DNA of 64,000 nt from Sanyastnella coralliicola (GTDB lineage Bacteria; Bacteroidota; Bacteroidia; Flavobacteriales_D; Sanyastnellaceae). Shown here one piece after another: positions 24,104 through 32,703 of this stretch (position 1 is the first letter of the stretch; each line of letters starts with the position of its first letter). The stretch lies in assembly GCF_030845195.1 (NCBI RefSeq), contig NZ_CP132543.1:1753501-1817500 (forward strand), in the 5' to 3' direction. A model generated the notes under the pieces. It saw only the letters and a list, made by a program, of their open reading frames with translations, had not been told where the DNA came from and searched no databases. Position numbers and translations under genes: made by a program.

Positions 24104-24955
24104 CTAAGCCGTCATTTTCTGCTCCTTGAACTGCTGAGGTGACACACCCGTTACCTTTTTAAAGGTTCTGGAAAAGCCTACGGGATCATCGTATCCCAGC
24201 TCATAGGCAATCTGAGTAACGTTCTTATCTGTATAGGTCAACAGGCGTTTGGCCTCAAGTACAATGCGCTCATGAATGACGTGCAATGGACTAGGCAGTC
24301 CGTTCTTTCGGAAGATGTTAGAGAGGGTCTTCGGCGACTTAAATAACGCTTCAGCATATTCCGCTACTGTTTTCTTCTCACGGAACTTCATGTCGACGAG
24401 GAAATTGAACTCTCGAATGAGATCAATCTTCTCCTCTTCTATGACAGCGGTTTTTATCTGTTTCCGAGCTACGCGTGTACAAAGGATGATGAGTCGCTTG
24501 AGCAGCATCACCAGCATCTCTCCTTGCACGCCATCAGGAGTTTCGAATTCGTCTATGAATACTTGGAGAAGTAGCTCGAGCTTGTTTGCGGTTACCTCAT
24601 CCAGATCAACAATGGGGAGTTCTTGCGCACCAAAGAAGATGATTCCATTGCATGAGACCTCGTGATCATGATCATAGATGCAGTAGAATTCTCGATTAAA
24701 GCTGAATAAGACCAGCTCATCTATGGTGTTGAGTGCCTTTACCTTGTGAAAGTAGGTCAGCGACATGATTTGTCCGGGACGGACTTCTCGCTTTACTCCA
24801 TCAATTTCAAATTCAGCTGTTTCGTTCCCTCGATTCCAGAGAATGCTAATCAGCTTCTTGTCGTTGATCAATGTCCATGAATAGTCATGAGCAGCCTTAG
24901 AAAGAAGGAATTCACCTTTCAGAACTGGGTGGAGAAATGAGAAATGCATGTGCAA
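24104..24955 (-). CDS. AraC-family transcriptional regulator
   Basis: 283 residues. The N-terminal part (1-170) looks like a cupin-type ligand-binding domain (ISILWNRGNETAEFEIDG, REVRPGQIMSLTY). The C-terminal 100 residues carry two helix-turn-helix motifs: TVAEYAEALFKSPKTLSNIF and KNVTQIAYELGYDDPVGFSR, then TFKKVTGVSPQQFKEQ, the AraC signature. It is directly upstream of, and codirectional with, the AhpD-like gene; a role in controlling a peroxide or thiol response gene is an inference from position. The start could be ATG 24955 or the next ATG two codons on. Confidence 0.93.
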   Translation of the reverse strand: MHMHFSFLHPVLKGEFLLSKAAHDYSWTLINDKKLISILWNRGNETAEFEIDGVKREVRPGQIMSLTYFHKVKALNTIDELVLFSFNREFYCIYDHDHEVSCNGIIFFGAQELPIVDLDEVTANKLELLLQVFIDEFETPDGVQGEMLVMLLKRLIILCTRVARKQIKTAVIEEEKIDLIREFNFLVDMKFREKKTVAEYAEALFKSPKTLSNIFRKNGLPSPLHVIHERIVLEAKRLLTYTDKNVTQIAYELGYDDPVGFSRTFKKVTGVSPQQFKEQKMTA

Positions 24956-25211
24956 TGGTAACTCAGCTTCGTCACAAAGAGTTCACAACGGCCAATCTTC
25001 GTTCTTGGAATATGTACGTCCATTCTCTGATAATGGTCGTTCATGAATATCGGTTCACCGATAGACTTCCAAGGTTCATCTAAAACTTTTGGAGTTTTCC
25101 CGAAATGGGAGCACCTTGTAAATGTCAAGCCACTGACGCTTTTAATTAAGCAGTCAAAAGCAATAGGACATCATTGGTTAGTTAAGCCACCTTCGCGGTG
25201 GCTTTTTCCTT
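24956..25211. other. Intergenic region with an orphan plus-strand terminator
   Basis: 256 bp between the AraC gene start and the methyltransferase stop, both minus-strand. Apart from the hairpin at 25184-25207 no feature or gene was recognised. Confidence 0.5.
25184..25207 (+). terminator. Rho-independent terminator, plus strand
   Basis: AAGCCACC and GGTGGCTT form an 8-bp stem with loop TTCGC, followed on the plus strand by TTTTTCCTTTT. No plus-strand gene precedes it. On the minus strand there is no T-tract after the stem, so it is not a good terminator for the methyltransferase. Confidence 0.75.
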
Positions 25212-26234
25212 TTAGCGCTTTTCTGCAACTACGTTCATGTAGTCGAAGAGAGATGGACGCTGTTCAGCGAACCAACGCTTTCCATTTTCAAAGTACTTAT
25301 CCTTTCCTGAAAGATGCTGCTTGTGCTTACGAAGCTTCATCATTTCTTGAGGTAGGATTCGAAGGTTCTTATACTTAGGAATACGGTGAACGTATTTCAG
25401 GTCGTAACCAAACTGATCAAGCAAGGCACCTAGCGTCTTTTCACTCCAGTAGAATGTGTGCTGTGCGTGAATAAAGTACCAGTGCTTTCCGAACACTTTG
25501 TGTCCGAGAGAATCAATATCCATGGTAGACATGATGATCTTATCTCCTTTCTGCTGGTGTTGGCTGATCATTTCGAAATCACGCTGCGGCCATAGAAGGT
25601 GCTCCACAACGTCGATCATGCTCACTAGGTTCAGACGATCTACATGTTCTTTCTTCATGACCTCTTCAAGATCAAGAAGGGTTCCGTGATGAACACCTGA
25701 GAAACCTGCTTCATTCGCTAGTTTCACTGCCTTCAAGTTCATCTCTAGACCAAATGCTTTGTAACCTCTGTGGTTCAGAAGTTCTGGTAACACACCATAA
25801 CGTGTACCTACATCAAGCGCCGTGCGCTTCGGTAGACGTGATGGTGATGCATATTCGCGTACCATATTCAGGAAGAACCCAAACTTATGGTGACGCATTA
25901 ATCGACTGTAATCTAATTTCTCTGGTAGCGGGTGATGTGGGTACAATGCACCGATTGACTCTTCTGTGAATCGCTCGTTCTGGTAAACCATCCCACAGTC
26001 GTTACACTTAACGATCGTCAAGTCTAGCGGGAATCCGCCATCCCAAGAGTACGTTTCGAACTTCTCGTGATCAAAGTACTCCGCATCGTAATGGTAAAGT
26101 TGCTTGTTATCGTTGCTTCCGCAACATACACATGCGATGTTCTCACGTACTACACTAAATACCTGCTCGGTATTCTTCGACTTGTAGACTTCCTGCTGTA
26201 GCGGCTTTGTTTGACTGGTTTGGATCTGTGTCAT
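25212..26234 (-). CDS. Class I SAM methyltransferase with N-terminal zinc ribbon (cassette 1)
   Basis: 340 residues. An N-terminal zinc ribbon is marked by ACVCCGSND and KCNDCGMVYQN (four Cys in two CxxC pairs, residues about 35-82). The Rossmann methyltransferase follows: motif I TALDVGTRYGVLPELL (a variant of the glycine loop), acidic motif II FGLEMNLKAVKLA, motif IV VSMIDVVEHLLWPQRD, then GDKIIMSTMDID. It is paralogous to 26710-27705 along its full length. Such zinc-ribbon methyltransferases often modify sugars or secondary metabolites; the target here is unknown. A gap of 11 bp separates it from the small membrane protein upstream. Confidence 0.88.
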   Translation of the reverse strand: MTQIQTSQTKPLQQEVYKSKNTEQVFSVVRENIACVCCGSNDNKQLYHYDAEYFDHEKFETYSWDGGFPLDLTIVKCNDCGMVYQNERFTEESIGALYPHHPLPEKLDYSRLMRHHKFGFFLNMVREYASPSRLPKRTALDVGTRYGVLPELLNHRGYKAFGLEMNLKAVKLANEAGFSGVHHGTLLDLEEVMKKEHVDRLNLVSMIDVVEHLLWPQRDFEMISQHQQKGDKIIMSTMDIDSLGHKVFGKHWYFIHAQHTFYWSEKTLGALLDQFGYDLKYVHRIPKYKNLRILPQEMMKLRKHKQHLSGKDKYFENGKRWFAEQRPSLFDYMNVVAEKR

Positions 26235-26245
26235 TGTTCCAAGTT

Positions 26246-26533
26246 TTAAAGGTGTCCATCAAATACTGGTCGTCTCGATGAAGACTTCCATCCTCGATGT
26301 TCCCTTATGCTTTCCCGTGCAAGGTTGCGCCCTTTCTTGCGAGATTTTGTGGGGCGTCGTCTGTGTTTGATTGGGAATCGTCTGACCCTACGTGAGCGAT
26401 ATCTTACAAGATAGAATAGGTTGATACGGTCGTATAGGTACTTCCATGCGAAACGGCAAAGAAGCAATACACCACCCCAGACGACCACTATTACTAGGGT
26501 CATCTTACCTACAGTTGCTATTTGTACTAACAC
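26246..26533 (-). CDS. Small basic membrane protein (cassette 1)
   Basis: 95 residues from a GTG; an ATG at residue 11 is an equally good start. One N-terminal membrane helix (MTLVIVVVWGGVLLLCRFAW) is followed by a strongly basic tail (RYRSRRVRRFPIKHRRRPTKSRKKGR). No family recognised. It precedes the methyltransferase by 11 bp, as the similar protein at 27702-27962 precedes the paralogous methyltransferase, so the pair is probably a functional unit. The positively charged tail would face the cytosol and could bind nucleic acid, acidic lipids or the partner enzyme. Confidence 0.65.
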   Translation of the reverse strand: MLVQIATVGKMTLVIVVVWGGVLLLCRFAWKYLYDRINLFYLVRYRSRRVRRFPIKHRRRPTKSRKKGRNLARESIREHRGWKSSSRRPVFDGHL

Positions 26534-26642
26534 TCCGATAGTCAGAATACACTTTATCGCTACAAACTACGGGCAGACTTGGGGCTATTTTTGTCAGGCG
26601 CGGGACGGAGGTCTTGTAGGATAAGGCAGCTCTTAGGTCAAT

Positions 26643-26677
26643 AAAAAACCCCGGAAACGCTTTCACGCTCCGGGGTT
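26643..26677 (-). terminator. Rho-independent terminator after cassette 2
   Basis: AACCCCGG/CCGGGGTT 8-bp stem with a structured loop, followed on the minus strand by six T. Ends the transcript of the methyltransferase at 26710. Confidence 0.9.
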
Positions 26678-26709
26678 AACCAAATCTCACTTAAACTGAT
26701 TTACCTACA

Positions 26710-27705
26710 TTATATCTTCTCTGCTACTATATTCATCGTGTCTAGTAGGTGTGGTCTGTGCTTCGCAAACCACTCTTTTTCTCCTTTTACTCCCCAGCGC
26801 ATCGTCCACTGGTACTTCATCCATTTCTTAATCTGACCAGGAAGGTGGCGTAGACTTTTCATTGCTCCGAATCGATCAATCGATACCACGCGGTATCCTG
26901 CTGACTCCAATAATTTCGTAATGGTCTGTGGGGTGAAGTAGAATGTGTGTTGTCCGTGGAGGTAATACCAGTCTTTACCAAAGACTTTATATCCCATTGA
27001 ACTGATATCCATTGTGCTGATGAACAGCTTCCCTCCTTTTGGCTGGAACTTTGCGATTTCTTCCAAATCCCCTTTTGGATCTAGGAGGTGTTCAATCAAA
27101 TCGAACATCGCTACCGCATCAATTTGCTTCTGTGTACGTGAGTTCATCACATTATTCAGCGAGTCAACGGTTCCGAGGTAAACCTCTTCCATTCCGCTGT
27201 TACCTGCTGCCTGTACACACTTCAAATTCATTTCAATACCAAACGCATCAATCTTCTCACGACGAAGCAAGTTTGGAAGAACTCCGTAACGCGTACCAAC
27301 GTCGAGCAAACTTGGGTTCTTCTTATTTCCCATGTGCTTCTTGATCCAGTCAATGTGGAAAGCGAATTTGTGGTTTGCCATCTCCTTTGCCTTATTGATC
27401 TTCGTTGGGATGTACGTGTTTGGGTACAACTGGTGCAATGCCTCTTGAGAGAATCGCTTATTCTGATAGATGAGACCACAGTCCTTACATTCTACAATAC
27501 GAAGTTCAAGTCCGAGGTTAGCGTCCCATGAATAGGTATCGAACCATTCCGGATCGAAGTAGTTTTCAGGGAAGTGATGTACAGTCTCGTACTGATCGCT
27601 TCCACAACATCCACATGATACGTGCTCTTGAATCTTAGGCTCGAACTTCGTTTGAATTACGAGTCCTGGTAATAATTCTAGTGCTTTAACTCCTGCTGCG
27701 GTCAT
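26710..27705 (-). CDS. Class I SAM methyltransferase with N-terminal zinc ribbon (cassette 2)
   Basis: 331 residues, paralogous to 25212-26234: zinc ribbon SCGCCGSDQYE and ECKDCGLIYQN, motif I SLLDVGTRYGVLPNLL, FGIEMNLKCVQAA, VAMFDLIEHLLDPKGD, GGKLFISTMDISSMG and a C-terminal WYYLHGQHTFYFTP shared by both. The start ATG overlaps the upstream small gene by ATGA. A strong terminator follows at 26643-26677, so cassette 2 is transcribed separately from cassette 1. Cytosolic; target unknown. Confidence 0.88.
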   Translation of the reverse strand: MTAAGVKALELLPGLVIQTKFEPKIQEHVSCGCCGSDQYETVHHFPENYFDPEWFDTYSWDANLGLELRIVECKDCGLIYQNKRFSQEALHQLYPNTYIPTKINKAKEMANHKFAFHIDWIKKHMGNKKNPSLLDVGTRYGVLPNLLRREKIDAFGIEMNLKCVQAAGNSGMEEVYLGTVDSLNNVMNSRTQKQIDAVAMFDLIEHLLDPKGDLEEIAKFQPKGGKLFISTMDISSMGYKVFGKDWYYLHGQHTFYFTPQTITKLLESAGYRVVSIDRFGAMKSLRHLPGQIKKWMKYQWTMRWGVKGEKEWFAKHRPHLLDTMNIVAEKI

Positions 27706-27962
27706 CTTCGGTATCTTTTTGTTATCCTCTTAGTTCTGCGTCGTTCTTTGTGTTCGTCTCCTCGGCGGTGATACTTGCGCTTGTACTGCCTTCCCAATCC
27801 AAGTGCCTTCAAGAATCTCACTTTGTAGATTCGGGACTCGTAATGGAAAGTGGCACTCAGTGGTTTCACCACCCACAGCACTCTGATGAGTCCCAGTAGG
27901 GCTCCCCATCCTGCTAGCATTCCCATGCCTCCTTCTCCTATGGCGATCTGAACGATTTGCAT
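27702..27962 (-). CDS. Small basic membrane protein (cassette 2)
   Basis: 86 residues. Gly-rich N-terminal hydrophobic segment (MGMLAGWGALLGLIRVLWVV), then a basic tail (LGRQYKRKYHRRGDEHKERRRTKRITKRYRR broken by charged residues). It has the same layout as 26246-26533 but little direct identity apart from the basic tail. The ATGA overlap with the methyltransferase gene supports it as a real, translationally coupled gene. Function unknown. Confidence 0.7.
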   Translation of the reverse strand: MQIVQIAIGEGGMGMLAGWGALLGLIRVLWVVKPLSATFHYESRIYKVRFLKALGLGRQYKRKYHRRGDEHKERRRTKRITKRYRR

Positions 27963-28061
27963 AACACGTTTGCCTTAAACGCATTACAAAGTTCAGAACG
28001 GATCAAAGGAAAAGTTTCGCTATTTCGATGAGCTGCACGGTTCCTTCGACGAACGGTTTGT

Positions 28062-28751
28062 CTAAAGCAGATTGAGTTTTTCCATGAACGCTGGACGCAT
28101 AGACCTAGAAATAGGTACTACGCTCTTCCCTACTACCACTGACTTCTCATCAACATCGGCGATGTGATCAGTATTAATGATAAAGGAACGGTGTGTTTTG
28201 AAGAACCGAGGTTCTGCACTGAGTTTGTCTTCGATGCCCTTGAGGGTGCTATGCACCACGTGTCTCCCATCCTTGGTGATGAATTTCACGTAGTCACGCA
28301 TGCTTTCAATCACATAGATCTCATCGTAGGTCAGCTTAACTAGCTTCCCTGAGACCTTTACATAGATTGAATCATCGCTCTTCTCAGCAGGAACTTCGAT
28401 TGGTGTAGTTGTTCGTTTTACCTTGTTGATCGCTTTGATCAAACGAGGTAAGGCCACCGGTTTTTCCAGATAATCAAGAACATCAAATGAAAATGCTTCG
28501 AAGGCGTACTCGCGATTCGCAGATATGATGATCACTGCTGGCAACTCATCAGAAGCCTCCAACAGTTCTAATCCAGTCATCTCTGGCATCTCTACGTCAA
28601 GAAACACAAGCTCGTATTTCGACGCTTGCATCATTCTCATCGCTGTCAATGCATCCTCCGCACAAGCAGGAACAATTCCATCAATCTTCTTACAAAGATT
28701 CTCAAGAGAAGCTCTTGCCATTTCATCATCATCGACGATCAAACAATTCAT
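28062..28751 (-). CDS. LytTR-family response regulator
   Basis: 229 residues. N-terminal receiver domain: NCLIVDDDEMARASLENL with acidic pocket, phosphoacceptor Asp in YELVFLDVEMPEMTG (about residue 53), conserved Thr/Ser region VIIISANREYAFEAF and Lys in YLEKPV. The C-terminal LytTR DNA-binding domain is seen in DSIYVKVSGKLVKLTYDEI, YVIESMRDYVKFITKDGRHV and RFFKTHRSFIINTDHI. It binds direct repeats in target promoters. It starts 11 bp after the hybrid kinase gene on the same strand, so the kinase is the likely partner. Confidence 0.95.
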   Translation of the reverse strand: MNCLIVDDDEMARASLENLCKKIDGIVPACAEDALTAMRMMQASKYELVFLDVEMPEMTGLELLEASDELPAVIIISANREYAFEAFSFDVLDYLEKPVALPRLIKAINKVKRTTTPIEVPAEKSDDSIYVKVSGKLVKLTYDEIYVIESMRDYVKFITKDGRHVVHSTLKGIEDKLSAEPRFFKTHRSFIINTDHIADVDEKSVVVGKSVVPISRSMRPAFMEKLNLL

Positions 28752-28762
28752 TTTCAGTAATC

Positions 28763-31174
28763 TTAATTAGGTTCAGCGTCACTCAACGCCTGCTTTACGA
28801 TGGCCAATTTAGTTTGAGACCTGTTGATCTCTCGATGAATTTCGACGAAGAGGTTGTCAGATAATTCTGAGCTTCTCAGGTTTTTCTCTAGTGATTTCCA
28901 ACGCTCGCTTTGTTTCGGGAAACCGACCATTCGGAACGATGGGTAGATCTTATGAATGATAGAAGCACATGCATCCGCTTCTGATTGCGTCGCCAGCTCT
29001 CGCAATTCTTCGAGGTACTGAGGCATGTTTGCCAAGAAGAGACCGAACATCTGAATCTCGTGTGCCTTGTCACCACCGTAGAGTTCATCCATAACGGATT
29101 GATCCATGCTTTCTTCATCATGTTCTGATGTAGCTCGAGCACTTTCTCTTTCCAAGCCAAGGAGCTCATAGATCGCTGAAGGAGAAAAAGGTTTGGTGAT
29201 GTATTCATTCATCCCCACTTTGAGCGAAGCCTCGATGTCTCCTTTAAATGCAAAGGCTGATAAACCGACGATCCTTGTCTTGGTATTCGGGTTACTCGCA
29301 TCTCTCCTGATTTCTTCTGTGACCTCTAGTCCAGTCATCTTAGGCATTTGCACATCCATAAAGATGACGTCCACTTTTCCCTTTTGACTTAGATTGAGGG
29401 CTTCTTGTCCGTCAACGGCTTTCTTCACCTCTGCTCCTTCTCGCGTCAATAAGTTTGAAAGAAAGACCATGTTCATCGGATTATCTTCAGCAATCAACAC
29501 CGTCAATCCCTTGAGGTTCGATCTAAGTGCGCTTCCAGAAATATCCGCGGTTTCTTCCGCGACTTCATATGGAACATCAATAAAGAAGCGCGTACCATTC
29601 CCTTTCTCGCTTGAAACACTGATGTCTCCATCGAGAATATCAACCAGCTTGCGTACGATGTTTAGGCCTAAGCCACTTCCTTCTCGTGTTCGAGCATCGG
29701 GGTCATCTGAACGCTGGAAGCGGTCAAATACGGTTGCGAGATCCGTAGCGTCTATTCCGATACCGGTATCACTAATCTCAATCAGGAGGGTGTCATCTTC
29801 TTGCTGTACTTCAAGCGATACGAAGCCTTCGTCTGTGAATTTCACGGCGTTACCTATCAAGTTCAGTAAGACCTGATTGATTAACACTTGATCCGCCTTA
29901 ATCATCTTAGGTACCGATGGGTCAATCTTCAAGATGAAATCGATGTTGCGTTCTTTCAAGTTATACGAGAACATCTGGTAGAAGCTCTCAAACAGTTGAT
30001 GCACATTGAATGTGCTCGGCGTGAGTTCTACTTCCCCAGCCTCAATCTTGTTGTAGTCTAACACATCACTCACCAAACCTTTTAGTAACTGTGCACTGTA
30101 GTGAATGGAGCGCATGTATTCCACTTGATCATTCCGCAAGGCTGAATCGAACATCAGATGCGACATCCCCAAGATGACATTCAATGGAGTTCTGATCTCA
30201 TGGCTCATGCGTGCCAAGAATTCCTTTTCCGCTTTTTGCGCCTGTTCGGCGGAACGCCTGGCGTCTTTTAGTTCTTTCTCAATGAGCTTACGGTGGGTAA
30301 TGTCAAAGTGGATCCCTACTGACCCCGTAATATTCCCTTCATCATCAATAATAGGAGCGCCTGAAATGACCAGCCAGCGAATTTCACCGTCTTTTCGTTT
30401 GAACTTGATTTCATAGTGATCAGTGACACCTTCTTTTCTGAGCGCCTCCTTTGACTCCATTTGCTCAAATTCTTCTTCTGAAGCGATGAAAAGATCTTTA
30501 GCGTTCTTCCCTTCGATTTCACTTAGCGCATATCCACACAATTCAAGGAAGGAGTCATTGGCACTGATGACACGTCCTTCTATATCAACTTCCATTAGAC
30601 CCAATTGCATGTTCTCGATCATGCCGCGGTATTTCTCTTCGCTTTGGGTTAACAGGGTTTTAAGTGCATACTCTTCTGTGATGTCGCGCGCCACTACATA
30701 TACTTGATGTAGATCATCACCTTCTTTAATGAGTTGCGCGTTTTGGCCAATCCATCGTACCCTGCCTTTGTCATCGACTACTGGAATCTCCAAGTACGAG
30801 TTGGTCGCGTCATTGGCCACTTGCTCAGCATAAAAGGCAGCTACCTCTTGCTTTGAATCTTCTTGAATCAACTCTAGAAAATGCACTCCTTCTATTTGTT
30901 CCCAGGGTTTCCCAAGAAGACGAAGACCTGAATTATTCATAAAAAGGAAGTGACCATCAGCATCGAGGGTGTAGATCACATCAGTAATCGATTCGATCAA
31001 ACGACGGTAGAGCGCTTCGCTGTCTTCGGAACGACGAACCAATTGGGTATTTAGCTCCATGAGCTGTTGGTTCGCCTCAAAGAGCTCCCCAGACTTGAGC
31101 TCCATCGTGCGTTCTGCCTCCTTTCTTGCCGCACGCTCCCGTGCTATGATTCGCTTAAAATCCTCAACATTCAT
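28763..31174 (-). CDS. Hybrid sensor histidine kinase with PAS domains, receiver and HPt
   Basis: 803 residues from ATG 31174 (MNVEDFKRI); a TTG three codons upstream is less likely. Order: coiled coil 1-55; PAS domains about 57-175 and 185-305; HisKA with H-box FLARMSHEIRTPLNVILGMS; HATPase_c with LINQVLLNLIGNAVKFTDEG, SDTGIG and GSGLGLNIV; receiver with TVLIAEDNPMNM and phosphoacceptor VIFMDVQMPKMTG; C-terminal HPt-like domain with IIHKIYPSFRMVG, where the usual AHKLKSS is altered but the His is kept. No membrane segment, so a cytosolic sensor. A phosphorelay to the LytTR regulator 11 bp downstream is likely. Confidence 0.93.
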   Translation of the reverse strand: MNVEDFKRIIARERAARKEAERTMELKSGELFEANQQLMELNTQLVRRSEDSEALYRRLIESITDVIYTLDADGHFLFMNNSGLRLLGKPWEQIEGVHFLELIQEDSKQEVAAFYAEQVANDATNSYLEIPVVDDKGRVRWIGQNAQLIKEGDDLHQVYVVARDITEEYALKTLLTQSEEKYRGMIENMQLGLMEVDIEGRVISANDSFLELCGYALSEIEGKNAKDLFIASEEEFEQMESKEALRKEGVTDHYEIKFKRKDGEIRWLVISGAPIIDDEGNITGSVGIHFDITHRKLIEKELKDARRSAEQAQKAEKEFLARMSHEIRTPLNVILGMSHLMFDSALRNDQVEYMRSIHYSAQLLKGLVSDVLDYNKIEAGEVELTPSTFNVHQLFESFYQMFSYNLKERNIDFILKIDPSVPKMIKADQVLINQVLLNLIGNAVKFTDEGFVSLEVQQEDDTLLIEISDTGIGIDATDLATVFDRFQRSDDPDARTREGSGLGLNIVRKLVDILDGDISVSSEKGNGTRFFIDVPYEVAEETADISGSALRSNLKGLTVLIAEDNPMNMVFLSNLLTREGAEVKKAVDGQEALNLSQKGKVDVIFMDVQMPKMTGLEVTEEIRRDASNPNTKTRIVGLSAFAFKGDIEASLKVGMNEYITKPFSPSAIYELLGLERESARATSEHDEESMDQSVMDELYGGDKAHEIQMFGLFLANMPQYLEELRELATQSEADACASIIHKIYPSFRMVGFPKQSERWKSLEKNLRSSELSDNLFVEIHREINRSQTKLAIVKQALSDAEPN

Positions 31175-31190
31175 AATTCCCAATCAAGGT

Positions 31191-31198
31191 ACAAGATA
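31191..31198 (-). promoter_or_regulatory. Putative -7 box TATCTTGT for the kinase operon
   Basis: Minus-strand TATCTTGT, 16 nt before the ATG at 31174. It is about 100 bp from the divergent box at 31299, so the two operons share a short control region. Confidence 0.5.
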
Positions 31199-31298
31199 GT
31201 TTTCGGCTCCATTGTAAGACTTCGACGAGTTGTTCATATTCTCTATCCATCGTTGGTAACTTCAAAAAAGTGTAGACCAAAGGCGGTGGTCACCTCGT

Positions 31299-31306
31299 TA
31301 TCTTCG
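31299..31306 (+). promoter_or_regulatory. -7 box TATCTTCG, 5 nt before start
   Basis: TATCTTCG followed by CAGTT and the ATG at 31312. It would drive the LysM/SGNH/SGNH/MBOAT operon as a leaderless or nearly leaderless transcript. Confidence 0.6.
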
Positions 31307-31311
31307 CAGTT

Positions 31312-32703
31312 ATGCTGCGTTTGCTGTCTATACTTAGCTTGTTTTGTGCCGCTCATGCGCTCCATGCACAATCGAATTATGAAGAGATCTTATCCTCTTC
31401 ACAACAGCAATGGTTATTAGAATTGTTCACCGAGACCTATCCCGATGCTTCGGTTTTACAACATTGTCCACCTGATCTAAAGCAGCAGATTCCTGAGAGT
31501 TCGGCCCTCGATGAAAGCTTGCATCCATATGCCATGGATCGAACGGCTGAAGCAAAATGCATCGCTTATTACTTCAACGACGATTGCCAAGCCTTCTCGA
31601 ACTTGCGCCTACTGAGTGATTTGTACTTCCCGCTCTTTGAACGTCACCTGCAATCTGCAGGACTTGAAGACGACTACAAGTTCTTACCTATTGTGGCTTC
31701 AGCGCTCAATTCATCTTTTGATGACGGAAAGAATCACGCTGGATTGTGGGGGTTGAGTTATCCAGACGCTAGACTTGCCGGACTTGAAATCAATACAAAC
31801 GTAGACCAACGTAAAGCACCTGACCTAGCAACGAAAGCCGCGATTGAACTACTTAAAGGGTATCACGAGCGATATGATGGAGATCCACTAAAAGTAGTGG
31901 TGGCCTACCTGAGAGGAATTCACTTCACAGATCGTTTCACACCAGGAGAGCATCCTGAAGATCCTCTACTGACTGAGCAGTTGACTCTACTTCATGTCAG
32001 CATTCGTCTCTTCAAACACACGGAAGCCGAACACCACCTGATGGACTGGCTCACCTTACTTCAAGAATATGAAGCTGTGCCTTTGATGAAGGAAACAAGC
32101 AAAGACGGGATGGCTGATTTGCTTTCAGTAGATCGTCATTTAATTGATGGTTTAAATCCTGCGTTCCATGGTAACAAAGTGCCAGGAATGTATCGTGCTT
32201 TGCCATTCCTACTCCCGAAAGGAGCCTTGGATGAATTCCACACCGTGGAAGACAGCCTATACTGCTACAAGCCAAAAGAAGAGATCGTGGAAGCGGCACG
32301 ACAAGCAGAGGCTAAGCGCGAACCAAGCGGAGATGCTACCTATTATACGGTCCGATCTGGAGATGTACTCGGTGTTATTGCTCAACGATTTGGCGTTCGT
32401 GTTTCTGAATTGAAACGTTGGAACAATCTCCGAAGCGACCGCATCGACGTGGGGCAGAAATTGTTGATCTACGGCGACAACAAAAAGCAGCCAACTACCA
32501 ACACTCAACCGAAAAAGACCGACACTAAACCGAAGGTCACTCCGAAAGGAGACTATGTCGAGTATACTGTACAGTCTGGAGAATCGCTTTGGCTTATCGC
32601 CAAGAAGTTTCCGGGCGTAAGCGCAGATAATATCATGGAATGGAACAATATCACCGATGATATTCGTCCAGGACAAACACTAAAGATCTACACCAACCAA
32701 TGA
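31312..32703 (+). CDS. Degenerate lytic-transglycosylase-like protein with two LysM domains
   Basis: 463 residues. Signal peptide 1-19 (ending ALHAQ). Residues about 95-205 align with MltD-type transglycosylase domains: YFPLFERHLQSAGLEDDYKFLPIVASALN, then AGLWGLSYPDARLAGLEIN and VDQRKAPDLATKAAIELL. The catalytic Glu of the family motif (P-[LIV]-[VI]-E-S-[AS]) is Ala129 here, and the usual AYNxGPG is VAYLRGIHF, so cleavage activity is unlikely. LysM domains at about 344-387 (YTVRSGDVLGVIAQRFGV) and 417-460 (YTVQSGESLWLIAKKF) should bind peptidoglycan. First gene of the operon; it overlaps the next by ATGA. Inference: a peptidoglycan-docking subunit for the acyltransferase system. Confidence 0.88.
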   Translation: MLRLLSILSLFCAAHALHAQSNYEEILSSSQQQWLLELFTETYPDASVLQHCPPDLKQQIPESSALDESLHPYAMDRTAEAKCIAYYFNDDCQAFSNLRLLSDLYFPLFERHLQSAGLEDDYKFLPIVASALNSSFDDGKNHAGLWGLSYPDARLAGLEINTNVDQRKAPDLATKAAIELLKGYHERYDGDPLKVVVAYLRGIHFTDRFTPGEHPEDPLLTEQLTLLHVSIRLFKHTEAEHHLMDWLTLLQEYEAVPLMKETSKDGMADLLSVDRHLIDGLNPAFHGNKVPGMYRALPFLLPKGALDEFHTVEDSLYCYKPKEEIVEAARQAEAKREPSGDATYYTVRSGDVLGVIAQRFGVRVSELKRWNNLRSDRIDVGQKLLIYGDNKKQPTTNTQPKKTDTKPKVTPKGDYVEYTVQSGESLWLIAKKFPGVSADNIMEWNNITDDIRPGQTLKIYTNQ

